This document shows, piece by piece, positions 8,753 to 17,215 of a stretch of DNA of 64,000 nt. A model generated the notes under the pieces. That model worked only from the letters and a program-made list of their open reading frames with translations. It had not been told where the DNA came from and did no database searches. A program made the translations under genes and the position numbers. Position 1 is the first letter of the stretch. Every line of letters starts with the position of its first letter. The DNA is from Aquabacter sediminis (GTDB lineage Bacteria; Pseudomonadota; Alphaproteobacteria; Rhizobiales; Xanthobacteraceae), in the NCBI RefSeq assembly GCF_028863665.1, contig NZ_JARBFX010000006.1:62001-126000 (forward strand), in the 5' to 3' direction.

Positions 8753-9710
8753 TTCGCACCTCATCTGGCGCGCGGGCATCCAGATGCCCGGCTGACGCCT
8801 CGCACGCGGCTTTTACTTCATTCATGAGCCAGTCAAAGCCCGGATCTCGCTGCGGCGGTGCGCGGCGCACGGCCACCACGGGAAAGGCAGGGACGTCGAT
8901 CGGGACGGGCCATACGTCAAGGCCGAAGGGTGCCGCCAGACGGTCAGCGAGCCGATTGGAGACCGTGGCAATCGCGTCGCTCCTTGCCACCGCATCGAAG
9001 ACCCCGAGAAACAGCGGAAGCGATCCCGTCACCCGCCGTCGCAGCCCCTTAGCCTGAAGCACCTCGTCCACTGGACCCGTGACCCGGCCAAGGAAGGACA
9101 CCAGGAGATGGTCCAGCGAGAGGAAGGTGGCGAGATCGAGCCCCTTGACCAAAGCAGGATGGCCCCGCCGAGCGATCACGACGAAGTGCTCCTCGAACAG
9201 GAGGGTACTGGCCACTCCGCGCGGCAAGGCATGGAATCGCCCGATCGCCACGTCCACGTCGCCCCGGCGCACGGCCTCGCACGCCGCTTGCCCCACCAGA
9301 AAGGAAAACGAGAAGCGCGCCTGGGGGGCCGAGACCTGAAAGCGGCGGGTCAGTGGCGCGGCCAGGAGGGTGGAGATCAGGTCTGCGGCGGCGATCTGGA
9401 AATGCCGTCGCGACCCGAAGGGATCAAAGGTGCCCCCCGCTGGGGCGAGCGCCTGGGAGAGGGCGAGGATTTCCTCCACCACAGGCACCAGCTGGAGCGT
9501 GCGCGCAGTGGGCACAAGGCCATTGGGCCGGCGCTCGAACAAGACGTCGCCCAGCGCCGTGCGCAGCCGTCGCAAGGCATGGCTTACCGCGGACTGACTC
9601 AGCCCCAGGCGTTCCGCAGCGACCGTCGCCTGTCCGGTGGCGGCCAGTTCCCGGAACACAAGAAGCAGGCCCCCGTCCAGCCGACGGATATGATTGATAT
9701 CGATATCCAT
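8724..9710 (-). CDS. LysR-family transcriptional regulator
   Basis: A 328-residue LysR-type regulator. The winged helix-turn-helix covers about residues 8-65, with the recognition region RLGLSQSAVSHALRRLR near 34-50. A two-lobed LysR substrate domain follows. It is transcribed divergently from the reductase gene at 9778, with 67 bp between the two starts. That is the standard layout for a LysR protein controlling its neighbour and itself. The intergenic stretch is unusually AT-rich and includes CTTAAG, a possible part of the operator. The 3' end overlaps the methyltransferase gene by 29 bp. The effector is unknown. Confidence 0.9.
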   Translation of the reverse strand: MDIDINHIRRLDGGLLLVFRELAATGQATVAAERLGLSQSAVSHALRRLRTALGDVLFERRPNGLVPTARTLQLVPVVEEILALSQALAPAGGTFDPFGSRRHFQIAAADLISTLLAAPLTRRFQVSAPQARFSFSFLVGQAACEAVRRGDVDVAIGRFHALPRGVASTLLFEEHFVVIARRGHPALVKGLDLATFLSLDHLLVSFLGRVTGPVDEVLQAKGLRRRVTGSLPLFLGVFDAVARSDAIATVSNRLADRLAAPFGLDVWPVPIDVPAFPVVAVRRAPPQRDPGFDWLMNEVKAACEASAGHLDARAPDEVRNAEPRDAAP

Positions 9711-9777
9711 CCTTCACCAAATTCACTGGCTCTCATAACTTAAGCATCGCAATTCTGGGCGCGAAAGGAGTTCGCGC

Positions 9778-10422
9778 ATGCAGATCGCAATCATCGGCGC
9801 CGGTCATGTGGGCGGCGCGCTCGGGAAGGGCTGGGCACGCGCGGGACACGCCATCCGCTACGGGGTGCGCGATCCCTCATCCGCCGAGCTTGCGGCGGAC
9901 GTGGCTGGCAAGGCGATGGTCGGCACCACCCCCGATGCCATTCGGGGGGCCGACCTCATCGTCCTGGCCGTCCATTGGCAGGACGTACCTGACGCGCTCA
10001 AAGCGTGCGGCGACCTGTCGGGCCGCATCCTCATTGATGCCACCAATCCCTTGGCCTTCGGCCCGGATGGCATCTCCCTCGCACTCGGCTTCGATCGATC
10101 CGGCAGCGAGGAGGTTGCGGCGCGGTGCCCGGGCGCTCTGGTATTCAAGACGCTCAATCAGGTGGGATACGAGGTGATGGCGGATACGTCCGGCTTTGTC
10201 GCCCCACCCGTGATGTTCATCGCCGGCCCTCAGGGGACCGCACTCCAGCAGGTATCCCAGTTGGTGACTGATCTGGGATTTGCCGCCAAGTGGGTGGGTA
10301 ACTTGGCGCTGGCCCGCCTTCTGGAGCCATATGCCATGCTCTGGATTCACACGGCTCTGTCCGGCCGGATGCCCCAGGACAGTGCCTTTGCCCTGCTCAA
10401 CCGCGCAGGAGACGCGTCATGA
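9778..10422 (+). CDS. NAD(P)-binding F420-reductase-like oxidoreductase
   Basis: A 214-residue Rossmann-fold protein of the NADPH-dependent F420 reductase/NADP-oxidoreductase coenzyme F420-dependent family. The N-terminal motif IIGAGHVGGALGKGWARAGH (residues 4-23) and a GVRDP segment (30-34) define the dinucleotide site. No F420 biosynthesis gene is visible here, and many bacterial members use other partners, so F420 use should not be assumed. It shares a 4-bp ATGA overlap with the next gene, which suggests translational coupling. It is divergent from the LysR gene and is probably its target. Confidence 0.8.
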   Translation: MQIAIIGAGHVGGALGKGWARAGHAIRYGVRDPSSAELAADVAGKAMVGTTPDAIRGADLIVLAVHWQDVPDALKACGDLSGRILIDATNPLAFGPDGISLALGFDRSGSEEVAARCPGALVFKTLNQVGYEVMADTSGFVAPPVMFIAGPQGTALQQVSQLVTDLGFAAKWVGNLALARLLEPYAMLWIHTALSGRMPQDSAFALLNRAGDAS

Positions 10423-10724
10423 TCGTGGAATATGTGCGTTATCGGCTAAAGCAGCATAGCCCGAACGCCTTGCTCGCCGCCTATGAGGAGGCGGGCGCTC
10501 ATTTGCAGGCCTCGCCCGAGTGTCTGGGCTACGAGATGTCGCGATGCGCCGATGAGGCTGAGGTCTTTACCCTCCGCATCCTATGGCGGTCCGCCGACGA
10601 CCACCTCAAGGGATTCCGCCAGGGACCCCACTTCCCGCCATTTCTTGCCCTGGTGCGCCCTTTTCTCGAGGAGATCGAGGAAATGCGGCACTATATCCGC
10701 ACCGACCTCATCTTTGTCCGATGA
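10419..10724 (+). CDS. small ABM-domain (antibiotic biosynthesis monooxygenase-like) protein
   Basis: A 101-residue ferredoxin-like alpha+beta barrel protein of the ABM/quinol monooxygenase type. The pattern is an N-terminal beta strand (IVEYVRYRL), a helix, a central strand with ECLGYEMSRC, then FTLRILWRSADDHLKGFRQGPHF and a C-terminal strand. Such proteins work as cofactor-free oxygenases or as small stress proteins. It overlaps the upstream reductase gene by 4 bp, so the two probably form a two-gene unit under the divergent LysR regulator. The substrate cannot be inferred. Confidence 0.75.
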   Translation: MIVEYVRYRLKQHSPNALLAAYEEAGAHLQASPECLGYEMSRCADEAEVFTLRILWRSADDHLKGFRQGPHFPPFLALVRPFLEEIEEMRHYIRTDLIFVR

Positions 10725-10819
10725 GGCCCTGAGCGCCGCGCCGCAACCCGCAGCGCCGGCCCCCGGAACCCTGGCCCCGGCCCCGGCCTTGCCAGTCGGG
10801 ACCGGGGGCACGCGGCGAT

Positions 10820-11245
10820 TTAGCTTTGCGGGCCCGCCTCGGACAGCCCGAGCACCATCTCCCACTCCGCGTCGGTGACTGGCTGCACCGAAAGGCGGGA
10901 ATATTTCATCAGCGCCATCTCCTGGAGCCGCGGATCGGCCTTGATCGTCGCAAGGCTCACCGGGAACTTCAGCGGGCGGACTGCCTTGAGGTCCACCATC
11001 ACGAACTTGCCCGTGGGATCGGAAGGGTCGGGATAGGCCTCGCGGATCACCTCCACGATGCCCACGATCTCCTTGCCCTCGTTCGAATGATAGAAGAAGC
11101 CCTGGTCGCCCACCTTCATGGCCAGCAAATTGAGCTTGGCTGAATGGTTGCGCACGCCGTCCCAATGCGTGCCCTTGGCGCCGGCGGCCACCTGATTGTC
11201 CCAGGACCATTTGAACGGTTCGGACTTGTAGAGCCAATGGGCCAT
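10820..11245 (-). CDS. EVE-domain protein
   Basis: A 141-residue protein consisting of a single EVE (PUA-like) domain, related to thymocyte nuclear protein 1. It shows the SEPFKWSW start, THWDGVRNH near residue 30, the GDQGFFYHSNEGKEIVGI strand-turn-strand (about 49-66), and a YSRLSVQPVTDAEW tail. EVE domains bind modified bases in DNA or RNA. The ATG at 11245 is chosen over 11257 because a GAGGGG ribosome site lies 6 bases upstream and the conserved family N-terminus begins there. The cellular target is unknown. Confidence 0.87.
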   Translation of the reverse strand: MAHWLYKSEPFKWSWDNQVAAGAKGTHWDGVRNHSAKLNLLAMKVGDQGFFYHSNEGKEIVGIVEVIREAYPDPSDPTGKFVMVDLKAVRPLKFPVSLATIKADPRLQEMALMKYSRLSVQPVTDAEWEMVLGLSEAGPQS

Positions 11246-11506
11246 GGGACCCCTCATTCTCGCGACGGACGAAGGTCAGGCTTTAGCGAGACGTTCAGCG
11301 CCTTGGCAAGGGCCTGGCGGTCGGGGTGGGCCTTCGGGGCGTGCATTTCTGAAATGTCGTTGGAGGCGGGGGACAGCGCGCCGGTTTGCCTTTATTCAAT
11401 CGGTTAGGGCGACCGGATCGGCCGCCCCTCTCACCTGGAGGCAGACGGCCGGCCGCCGGACGACAGGCGCTCCGTCGCACGCCAATCGATGCTCGGGAGG
11501 ACAAGA

Positions 11507-11806
11507 ATGGTCTATGAAATCGCGCAGATCGAAGTGAAGGAAGGCCATGAGGCCGACTTTGAGGCGGGCGCGCGCCTCGCCGTGCCGCTGTTCCAGCGCG
11601 CCAAGGGCTGCCGCTCCATGCGCATCGACCGCTCGGTTGAAAAGCCTCAGCATTATACGCTGGTGGTGGAGTGGGAGACCATCGAGAACCACATGGTGGA
11701 CTTCCGGGAATCGGCGGACTTCCAGGAGTGGCGCAAGCTGGTGGGCCCGCACTTCGCCTCCCCGCCCCAGGTGGAGCATATGCATACGGTGCTCACCGGC
11801 TTCTGA
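11507..11806 (+). CDS. ABM-domain monooxygenase-like protein
   Basis: A 99-residue antibiotic-biosynthesis-monooxygenase-fold protein. Strand 1 is YEIAQIEVKEG, a helix with FEAGARLAVPLFQ follows, and then a strand with MRIDRSVEKPQHYTLVVEWE. The C-terminus has HFASPPQVEHMHTVL. The ATG at 11507 is preferred over one at 11489 because CGGGAGG lies directly before it. It is a stand-alone gene on the plus strand between the EVE gene and gpsA, both on the minus strand. The upstream 250 bp hold no other convincing gene. Confidence 0.82.
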   Translation: MVYEIAQIEVKEGHEADFEAGARLAVPLFQRAKGCRSMRIDRSVEKPQHYTLVVEWETIENHMVDFRESADFQEWRKLVGPHFASPPQVEHMHTVLTGF

Positions 11807-11842
11807 GCCGGCCAAAGGGCGCATCGGCAGGAGCCGGTGCGC

Positions 11843-12826
11843 CTAAATCTCCTCGGAGCGCTGCGGGCGCGCCATCAGCGCCTCAATGGCGGCGGGGATG
11901 GTCAGATGGCCGCAGAGCACGCGGTCCACCGCATGGGCGATGGGCATCTCGACGCCGTGGGCTTGCGCCAACTCCACCAGCACCTGCGCGGTGAAAGCAC
12001 CTTCCGCCAGCTTCCCTTCCGGTACGCGCCCCTCCCCCAAGGCGAGGCCATAGGCAAAATTGCGCGACTGCGGACCGGAGGCGGTGAGGATCAAGTCGCC
12101 AAGGCCGGAAAGACCGGACAAAGTCTCGCCCCGCGCGCCGAAGGCGCGGCCAAACCGAGCAAGTTCCGCGAACCCACGGGCGGTGAGCGCTGCAGCAGCG
12201 CTCGCGCCAAGGCGGCGCCCCGCAACGATGCCGGCGGCGATGGCCAGCACGTTCTTGGCGGCGCCGCCAATCTCAGCGCCCCGCACATCGCTGGAGTGAT
12301 AGAGCCGGAATGTGGAGGAGCCGAAGGCGGTGGCCAGCGCTTCCGCCAGCACCTCGTCTTGGGCGGCGAGCGTCACCGCGGTAGGCAGCCCGCGCGCGAC
12401 GTCGGATGCAAAGCTCGGCCCGGACAGCACGGCGGGGCGGGCCATGGGGGCCGCATCCGCAATCACCTGCGTCACGAAGGCGCGCGTGCCGCGCTCAATG
12501 CCCTTGGCGCAGGACACCATAGGCACGCCAGGCACAAGGCGCGGTGCGATGGCCTGGAGCACCTCCCGACACGCCTGGGTCGGCACCACCAGGAGAATGG
12601 CCTGCGTCAGCGCCACCGCCTCCAGGTCGGCCGTGGCCGCCACGCCGGGCTCCAGGGGAATGCCGGGCAGCCCCTTGCGGTTCTCCCGAAGGGCGGACAA
12701 TTCCGCTGCCTGCGCGGGATCGCGGGTCCACAGCACCACCTGCCGCCCGGCGCGGGCGATCACATTGGCGAGCGCCGTCCCCCAGGAACCGGCACCGAGC
12801 ACCCCGATGCGCTGAAATGCCGTCAT
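11843..12826 (-). CDS. gpsA: NAD(P)-dependent glycerol-3-phosphate dehydrogenase GpsA
   Basis: A 327-residue cytosolic enzyme that reduces dihydroxyacetone phosphate to sn-glycerol-3-phosphate for phospholipid synthesis. The N-terminal Rossmann motif [20 protein letters not shown] covers residues 7-26. The catalytic-lysine segment [10 protein letters not shown] is near 100. The C-terminal domain has [13 protein letters not shown] near 180 and the SRNFAYG arginine segment near 247. Length is normal. It starts 3 bp after tsaD ends, so the two are co-transcribed from upstream of tsaD. This pairing is common in alphaproteobacteria. Confidence 0.95.
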   Translation of the reverse strand: MTAFQRIGVLGAGSWGTALANVIARAGRQVVLWTRDPAQAAELSALRENRKGLPGIPLEPGVAATADLEAVALTQAILLVVPTQACREVLQAIAPRLVPGVPMVSCAKGIERGTRAFVTQVIADAAPMARPAVLSGPSFASDVARGLPTAVTLAAQDEVLAEALATAFGSSTFRLYHSSDVRGAEIGGAAKNVLAIAAGIVAGRRLGASAAAALTARGFAELARFGRAFGARGETLSGLSGLGDLILTASGPQSRNFAYGLALGEGRVPEGKLAEGAFTAQVLVELAQAHGVEMPIAHAVDRVLCGHLTIPAAIEALMARPQRSEEI

Positions 12827-12829
12827 GCC

Positions 12830-13891
12830 TCACCCCTTCGCGGCCACAGCGCCTGGGTCCAGCGGCCAGCGGGCCCGCGGACTGATGGAGAGCGAGTCGG
12901 TCAGGCCCCGGGACAGGCGCTCGGCCCCCGCCCAGGCAATCATGGCGCCGTTGTCGGTGCACAGCACCGGAGGCGGCACCGCAACCCGTGTGCCCATTTC
13001 GATCGCCACCCTGTGGAGCGCGTCCCGGATGGCGCCGTTGGCGCCCACGCCACCGGCCACCACAAGGGCGGTGGGCGCGCAGCCCATCAGGTCGCGGAAC
13101 TGGCGCAAGCCCGCCCGCACGCGGTCGTCGATCACATCCACGACCGCCGCCTGGAAGGAGGCGCACAGGTCCGCCACGTCCTGGTCGGAAAGTGGAGCGA
13201 GGCGGTCGGCCTCCAGCCGCACGGCCGTCTTCAGGCCGGACAGGGAGAAGTCCGGTTCGCGGCGGCCGAGCATGGGGCGGGGAAACACGAAGCGGTTGGG
13301 ATCGCCGTCCCGCGCCTGGCGCTCCACTTCAGGCCCGCCCGGATAGGGCAGGCTCAGCATCTTCGCCACCTTGTCGAAGGCTTCCCCCACCGCGTCGTCA
13401 AGCGTCGTGCCGAGGCGGCGATAGCGGCCCACATCCTCCACTGCCAGCAACTGGGTGTGGCCGCCGGAGACGAGGAGGAGCAGATAGGGAAAGGCGACGC
13501 CGTCCGTCAGCCGGGCGGTCAAGGCATGCGCTTCCAGATGATTGACCGCCACCAGCGGCCGGCGGGCGGCCAGCGCGATGGACTTGGCGGTGGTCAGCCC
13601 GACGATCACGCCGCCGATGAGCCCTGGGCCAGCCGCGGCAGCCACCGCCGCAAGGTCGCCGAAGCCGATCCGCGCCGTCCGCATGGCCTCGGCGATGACT
13701 TTGTCGAGCACTTCCACATGGGCGCGCGCCGCAATCTCGGGCACCACGCCACCATAGGGGGAATGCGCCTCCACCTGGCTGCGGATCACGTTTGAGAGGA
13801 TATGCCCGGCCCCCGAGGGTGCCCGCGCCACCACGGCTGCCGATGTCTCGTCGCAGGTGGTCTCGATCCCGAGCACCAGAAGGTCCGCCAC
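12830..13891 (-). CDS. tsaD: tRNA threonylcarbamoyladenosine biosynthesis protein TsaD
   Basis: A 353-residue Kae1/YgjD family ATPase that transfers the threonylcarbamoyl group to A37 of ANN-decoding tRNAs, together with TsaB and TsaE. The N-terminal [15 protein letters not shown] segment covers residues 7-21. The metal-binding histidines are His118 and His122 in VNHLEAH, and the [10 protein letters not shown] segment is near 140. The gene is divergent from hemC with about 200 bp between starts, and it leads a tsaD-gpsA operon. Confidence 0.96.
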   Translation of the reverse strand: MADLLVLGIETTCDETSAAVVARAPSGAGHILSNVIRSQVEAHSPYGGVVPEIAARAHVEVLDKVIAEAMRTARIGFGDLAAVAAAAGPGLIGGVIVGLTTAKSIALAARRPLVAVNHLEAHALTARLTDGVAFPYLLLLVSGGHTQLLAVEDVGRYRRLGTTLDDAVGEAFDKVAKMLSLPYPGGPEVERQARDGDPNRFVFPRPMLGRREPDFSLSGLKTAVRLEADRLAPLSDQDVADLCASFQAAVVDVIDDRVRAGLRQFRDLMGCAPTALVVAGGVGANGAIRDALHRVAIEMGTRVAVPPPVLCTDNGAMIAWAGAERLSRGLTDSLSISPRARWPLDPGAVAAKG

Positions 13892-14090
13892 TTCACCCCT
13901 CCCCGAACCGGCCTTGCCGGTCTCTTTCCGCGCCGGCTATGCTCCAGCGCAGTCCGCATGTGCGCCACCACGCCCAATGCGTCACGCGCGCAACGCCGAT
14001 CCAGCGCCTGCGCCGGAACGCCGCTCCATCCCCCCGCGATTCCGGCTATCATCCTATGCGACCACGACACAAGAGACGAAACATTCCCTC

Positions 14091-15032
14091 ATGTCCTTGC
14101 CCTCCTTCTCTTCCGCCCGGCTCACCATCGGCACCCGCGGCAGTCCGCTCGCCCTGTGGCAGGCCCATGCGGTGCGCGATGCGTTGGCACAGAAGCTCGC
14201 GCGACCGCCGGAGAGCATCGTCATCGAGGTGATCCGCACCTCCGGCGACAAGATCCAGGACCGCGCCCTTTCCGAGGCGGGCGGCAAGGGGCTGTTCACC
14301 AAGGAGATCGAGGACGCGCTGCTCGACAAGCGCGTGGACCTTGCCGTCCATTCGGCCAAGGACGTGGCGACCCTGCTGCCGGAGGGGCTGCATCTTGCCG
14401 GCTACCTGCCCCGCGCCGATGTGCGCGATGCGCTGATCCTGCGTTCCGGCGCCAGCCTGTCAGACTTGCCCTCCGGCGCGCGTGTCGGCACAGCCTCGCT
14501 GCGCCGGGAGGCCCAATTGCGCCGGGTGCGGCCGGATCTCGACGTGAAGCTGTTGCGCGGCAATGTCCACACCCGCCTCGCCAAGGTGCAGGATGGCGAG
14601 TTCGACGGCACCCTTCTCGCCCTGGCGGGGCTCACCCGACTGGGGCTCGCGGAAAAGGCCAGCGCCCTTTTGGATACCGACGACTTCCTGCCCGCCGTAG
14701 GCCAGGGCGCGGTGGCCATTGAATGCCGCATGGACGATCCGGAAACCAATGCCGCCATCGCTGCCGTCGCTTGCGGCGACACGGGCATCGCACTGGCCGC
14801 TGAGCGGGCCCTGCTCGCCGCCCTGGACGGCTCCTGCCGCACCCCCATTGCGGGCCTTGCCACCGTGTCCGGCCGGGAGGTGCGCCTGCGCGGCCTCGTC
14901 ATGACGCCGGATGGGCGCGACAGCGCCGCCATCGACATGAGCGGCGCCGCGGATGAGGCGGCCATGCTCGGCGCCGTCGCTGGCGCGGAATTGCGCGGCT
15001 CCGCGCCGGCGCGGGCGTTGGGCCTTTCCTGA
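14091..15032 (+). CDS. hemC: hydroxymethylbilane synthase (porphobilinogen deaminase)
   Basis: A 313-residue enzyme that condenses four porphobilinogens into hydroxymethylbilane in haem synthesis. The N-terminus has TIGTRGSPLALWQAHAV. LFTKEIEDALL is near residue 63, DLAVHSAKDV near 83, and GTASLRREAQLRRVRPDL near 133. The dipyrromethane-cofactor cysteine is in LDGSCRTPIAG at about residue 249. The ATG at 14091 fits the conserved N-terminus; the longer open frame upstream has no family similarity. It is first in hemC-hemD-mic60-hemY. Confidence 0.95.
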   Translation: MSLPSFSSARLTIGTRGSPLALWQAHAVRDALAQKLARPPESIVIEVIRTSGDKIQDRALSEAGGKGLFTKEIEDALLDKRVDLAVHSAKDVATLLPEGLHLAGYLPRADVRDALILRSGASLSDLPSGARVGTASLRREAQLRRVRPDLDVKLLRGNVHTRLAKVQDGEFDGTLLALAGLTRLGLAEKASALLDTDDFLPAVGQGAVAIECRMDDPETNAAIAAVACGDTGIALAAERALLAALDGSCRTPIAGLATVSGREVRLRGLVMTPDGRDSAAIDMSGAADEAAMLGAVAGAELRGSAPARALGLS

Positions 15033-15041
15033 GCAACCGGA

Positions 15042-15761
15042 ATGCGCCTTCTCCTCACCCGCCCCGAACCCGGCGCCTCCGCCACCATGGCGCGGCTTGC
15101 GGGCCTCGGCCATGAGGTGGTTTGCGACCCTATGCTCCGGATCGTGCCCACGGGCAGGCCCCTGCCCCGGGGGCCATTCGACGCACTGGCCTTCACCAGC
15201 CTAAATGCGGTGCGCGCCCTGGCTGCGGATGAACGGGCGGCGGACTTCTTCTCCCGCCCTGCCTTTGCCGTCGGCCACCGCACCGCAGCAGAGGCGAGGG
15301 GAGCCGGGTTCCGTGAGGTGATCGACTGCGCCGGTGATGTCGCAAGCCTCGCCCACACCCTGGTGCAGCACCTGCCCCCCGGAGCCCATGTCCTGCATGC
15401 GGCAGGCGAGGAGCGCGCGGGGAGTATCGCCACGGCCATTCCCGGACGAACGATTTCGGTGGAAGTCTGCGTGCTTTATCGCGCGGTGCCGGCAACGGAA
15501 CTGTCAACGGAGGCGCAGCAGGCGCTCGCCACGGGCGGATTGGAGGGAGCGCTGCATTATTCGCCCCGCACCGTAGCGGCGCTGCTGGCGGCGGTTGAGC
15601 GGGCGGGGCTGATGGACGCACTGGGCAAGCTCAGCCATTTTTGTCTGTCCGCCGCTGTGGCCACGCCGCTGAACGCCGCTGGCCTGCGGGTGGCGGCAGC
15701 CAGCCGGCCCGAAGAACCTTCCCTCCTGGCGCTCCTGCCGGCTTGCGACCCGGCGCGCTAG
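15042..15761 (+). CDS. hemD: uroporphyrinogen-III synthase
   Basis: A 239-residue protein of the HemD family, which cyclises hydroxymethylbilane with inversion of ring D. The family is poorly conserved. The supporting features are the MRLLLTRPEPGASATMARLAGLGHE-like start (read in two halves), DALAFTSLNAVRAL near residue 47, HVLHAAGEERAG near 117, and LHYSPRTVAALLAAVERAGL near 173. Position directly after hemC (9-bp gap) is strong supporting context. Confidence 0.9.
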   Translation: MRLLLTRPEPGASATMARLAGLGHEVVCDPMLRIVPTGRPLPRGPFDALAFTSLNAVRALAADERAADFFSRPAFAVGHRTAAEARGAGFREVIDCAGDVASLAHTLVQHLPPGAHVLHAAGEERAGSIATAIPGRTISVEVCVLYRAVPATELSTEAQQALATGGLEGALHYSPRTVAALLAAVERAGLMDALGKLSHFCLSAAVATPLNAAGLRVAAASRPEEPSLLALLPACDPAR

Positions 15762-15937
15762 GGGCGGTTTCACCGCTCGGACGGGCCCTGCCCTGAGGGG
15801 GTCAGCCTCACCATGGCCATGCTGGCCACCTAGAGATCGATCACATCGTGTGAAACCATACTGCCACGTCGGCGGTTGCCCCGCAGGGTCGGGCGGTTTA
15901 AGCCGGACAGGCCCGGATCAAACGGACGAGGAGGCCC

Positions 15938-17215
15938 ATGGCGAGGAACGATCGCAGCCGCAAGGACCCGACCGGCACCGAGCCGGGCCCAGCGAGCTCA
16001 GACCTGTCGCCGGAGGATCGCGCCTCCCGCCCCGCCCCCGAAGCGGTGGTGGACGATCCCATGCCCGCCGAACCCGATGCCATCCTCCCTGACGTGCGCG
16101 CGACGCCCACAGCCGCCGCGGACACTGCGCCCGCGAAGCCGGTGACCGAAGGGGAAGATGCCCCTCGCGCGGCGGTTGATGAGGCGCCGACCCAGGCTGT
16201 GCCTCCGCCCGGCAAGGCCCCGGACGCCCCTGAGGCCGCCCTCATTCCCCCGCCGCCCCCGCCCCATCGCCCCGGCCCCTCGCCCTGGATCGCCTTGCCG
16301 GTGGGCGCATTGGCCGGCGCGCTGGCGGCGGCTGCCGTCGCCTACGGCCTCAACTGGCGCATCGCGGGCGGCCCGGACGGCGACCTCGCAGCGCGCGTGG
16401 TGGTGCTCGAAGCGCGCCCCGTGGTGGATCCTGCGGCCCTGACCTCCCTGGCAGGGCGGGTGGCAAAGCTGGAAGCCGTGCCGCCGGTGGACCTGAAAAC
16501 CGCTCTGTCCGGTGTCCAGGGCGATATCAATGCTCTGAAGCAGTCCCAGCAGACCATGCTGGGTGCAGCCAAGGACAGTGCAGCCGCCGCCGCCTCGGTC
16601 AGCCAGCAGGTGACCGCGCTTGCGGGCCGAATCGACGCGGTTCAAAAGAAGATGGACGAGGTGGCCGCCGCCACCGCCGCCTCAGACAAGACGGTCGCGA
16701 CCCTGGCGGTGGTGGGCGCCCTTCGGGAGGCCATCCTGTCCGGACGGCCCTACACTTCGGAGCTGGCAGCGGCGCGTGCCGTGCTCGGCCCGGCCGCTGC
16801 GCCCCTCGACGCCTCCGCCGCCGCGGCGGCCACCGGCCTGCCAACACCTAGCGAACTCGCGCGTCGTCTCGCCGAGGCGGCCTCGGCCGCGGGACAGCCG
16901 GTCAGCGAGGCGCCCGCCCCCGCCGGCGCCTCCATGGTGGACCGCCTGCTCTCCAGCGCCGAAAGCCTGGTGCGCGTGCGCAGCACGGACACCGCCGCCG
17001 CGCCGGCCGCCGCAGAGCGGCTGACGGCGGCCCAGGCTGCGCTGCGGGCGGGCGAGCTGGACAAGGCGCTCGAGGCTCTGGGCGCCCTGCCCGCCGACCT
17101 GAAGACCAAGCTGGCCGCCGTCACAGCGCAGATCACCGCCCGCCGTGACGCGGCCAATGCCGCGACCACCCTTTATCAGCAGGCGCTGGCCGCCATTTCG
17201 GGGAAGGTTCCGTGA
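15938..17215 (+). CDS. mitofilin/Mic60-like inner-membrane protein (COG4223)
   Basis: A 425-residue protein. An acidic, proline- and alanine-rich N-terminal stretch (about 1-110) comes first. A single membrane segment follows at about 113-135 (SPWIALPVGALAGALAAAAVAYGL). Next is a coiled-coil-prone periplasmic region (about 150-260) with heptad-like AVQKKMDEVAAATAASDKTV. A C-terminal mitofilin-signature-like helical region runs from about 320 to 420. Proteins of this type in alphaproteobacteria are the relatives of mitochondrial cristae protein Mic60 and lie in the haem operon. The gene overlaps hemY by 4 bp and starts 176 bp after hemD. It is low-complexity and Ala-rich, so exact domain limits are uncertain. 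Confidence 0.85.
   Translation: MARNDRSRKDPTGTEPGPASSDLSPEDRASRPAPEAVVDDPMPAEPDAILPDVRATPTAAADTAPAKPVTEGEDAPRAAVDEAPTQAVPPPGKAPDAPEAALIPPPPPPHRPGPSPWIALPVGALAGALAAAAVAYGLNWRIAGGPDGDLAARVVVLEARPVVDPAALTSLAGRVAKLEAVPPVDLKTALSGVQGDINALKQSQQTMLGAAKDSAAAAASVSQQVTALAGRIDAVQKKMDEVAAATAASDKTVATLAVVGALREAILSGRPYTSELAAARAVLGPAAAPLDASAAAAATGLPTPSELARRLAEAASAAGQPVSEAPAPAGASMVDRLLSSAESLVRVRSTDTAAAPAAAERLTAAQAALRAGELDKALEALGALPADLKTKLAAVTAQITARRDAANAATTLYQQALAAISGKVP

Noticed and set aside
11254..11346. 30-codon minus-strand frame ending 8 bp before the EVE-gene start.
   Set aside because: It has a biased third codon position but no ribosome site and no recognisable similarity. It could be a remnant or leader, but support is too weak for a feature.
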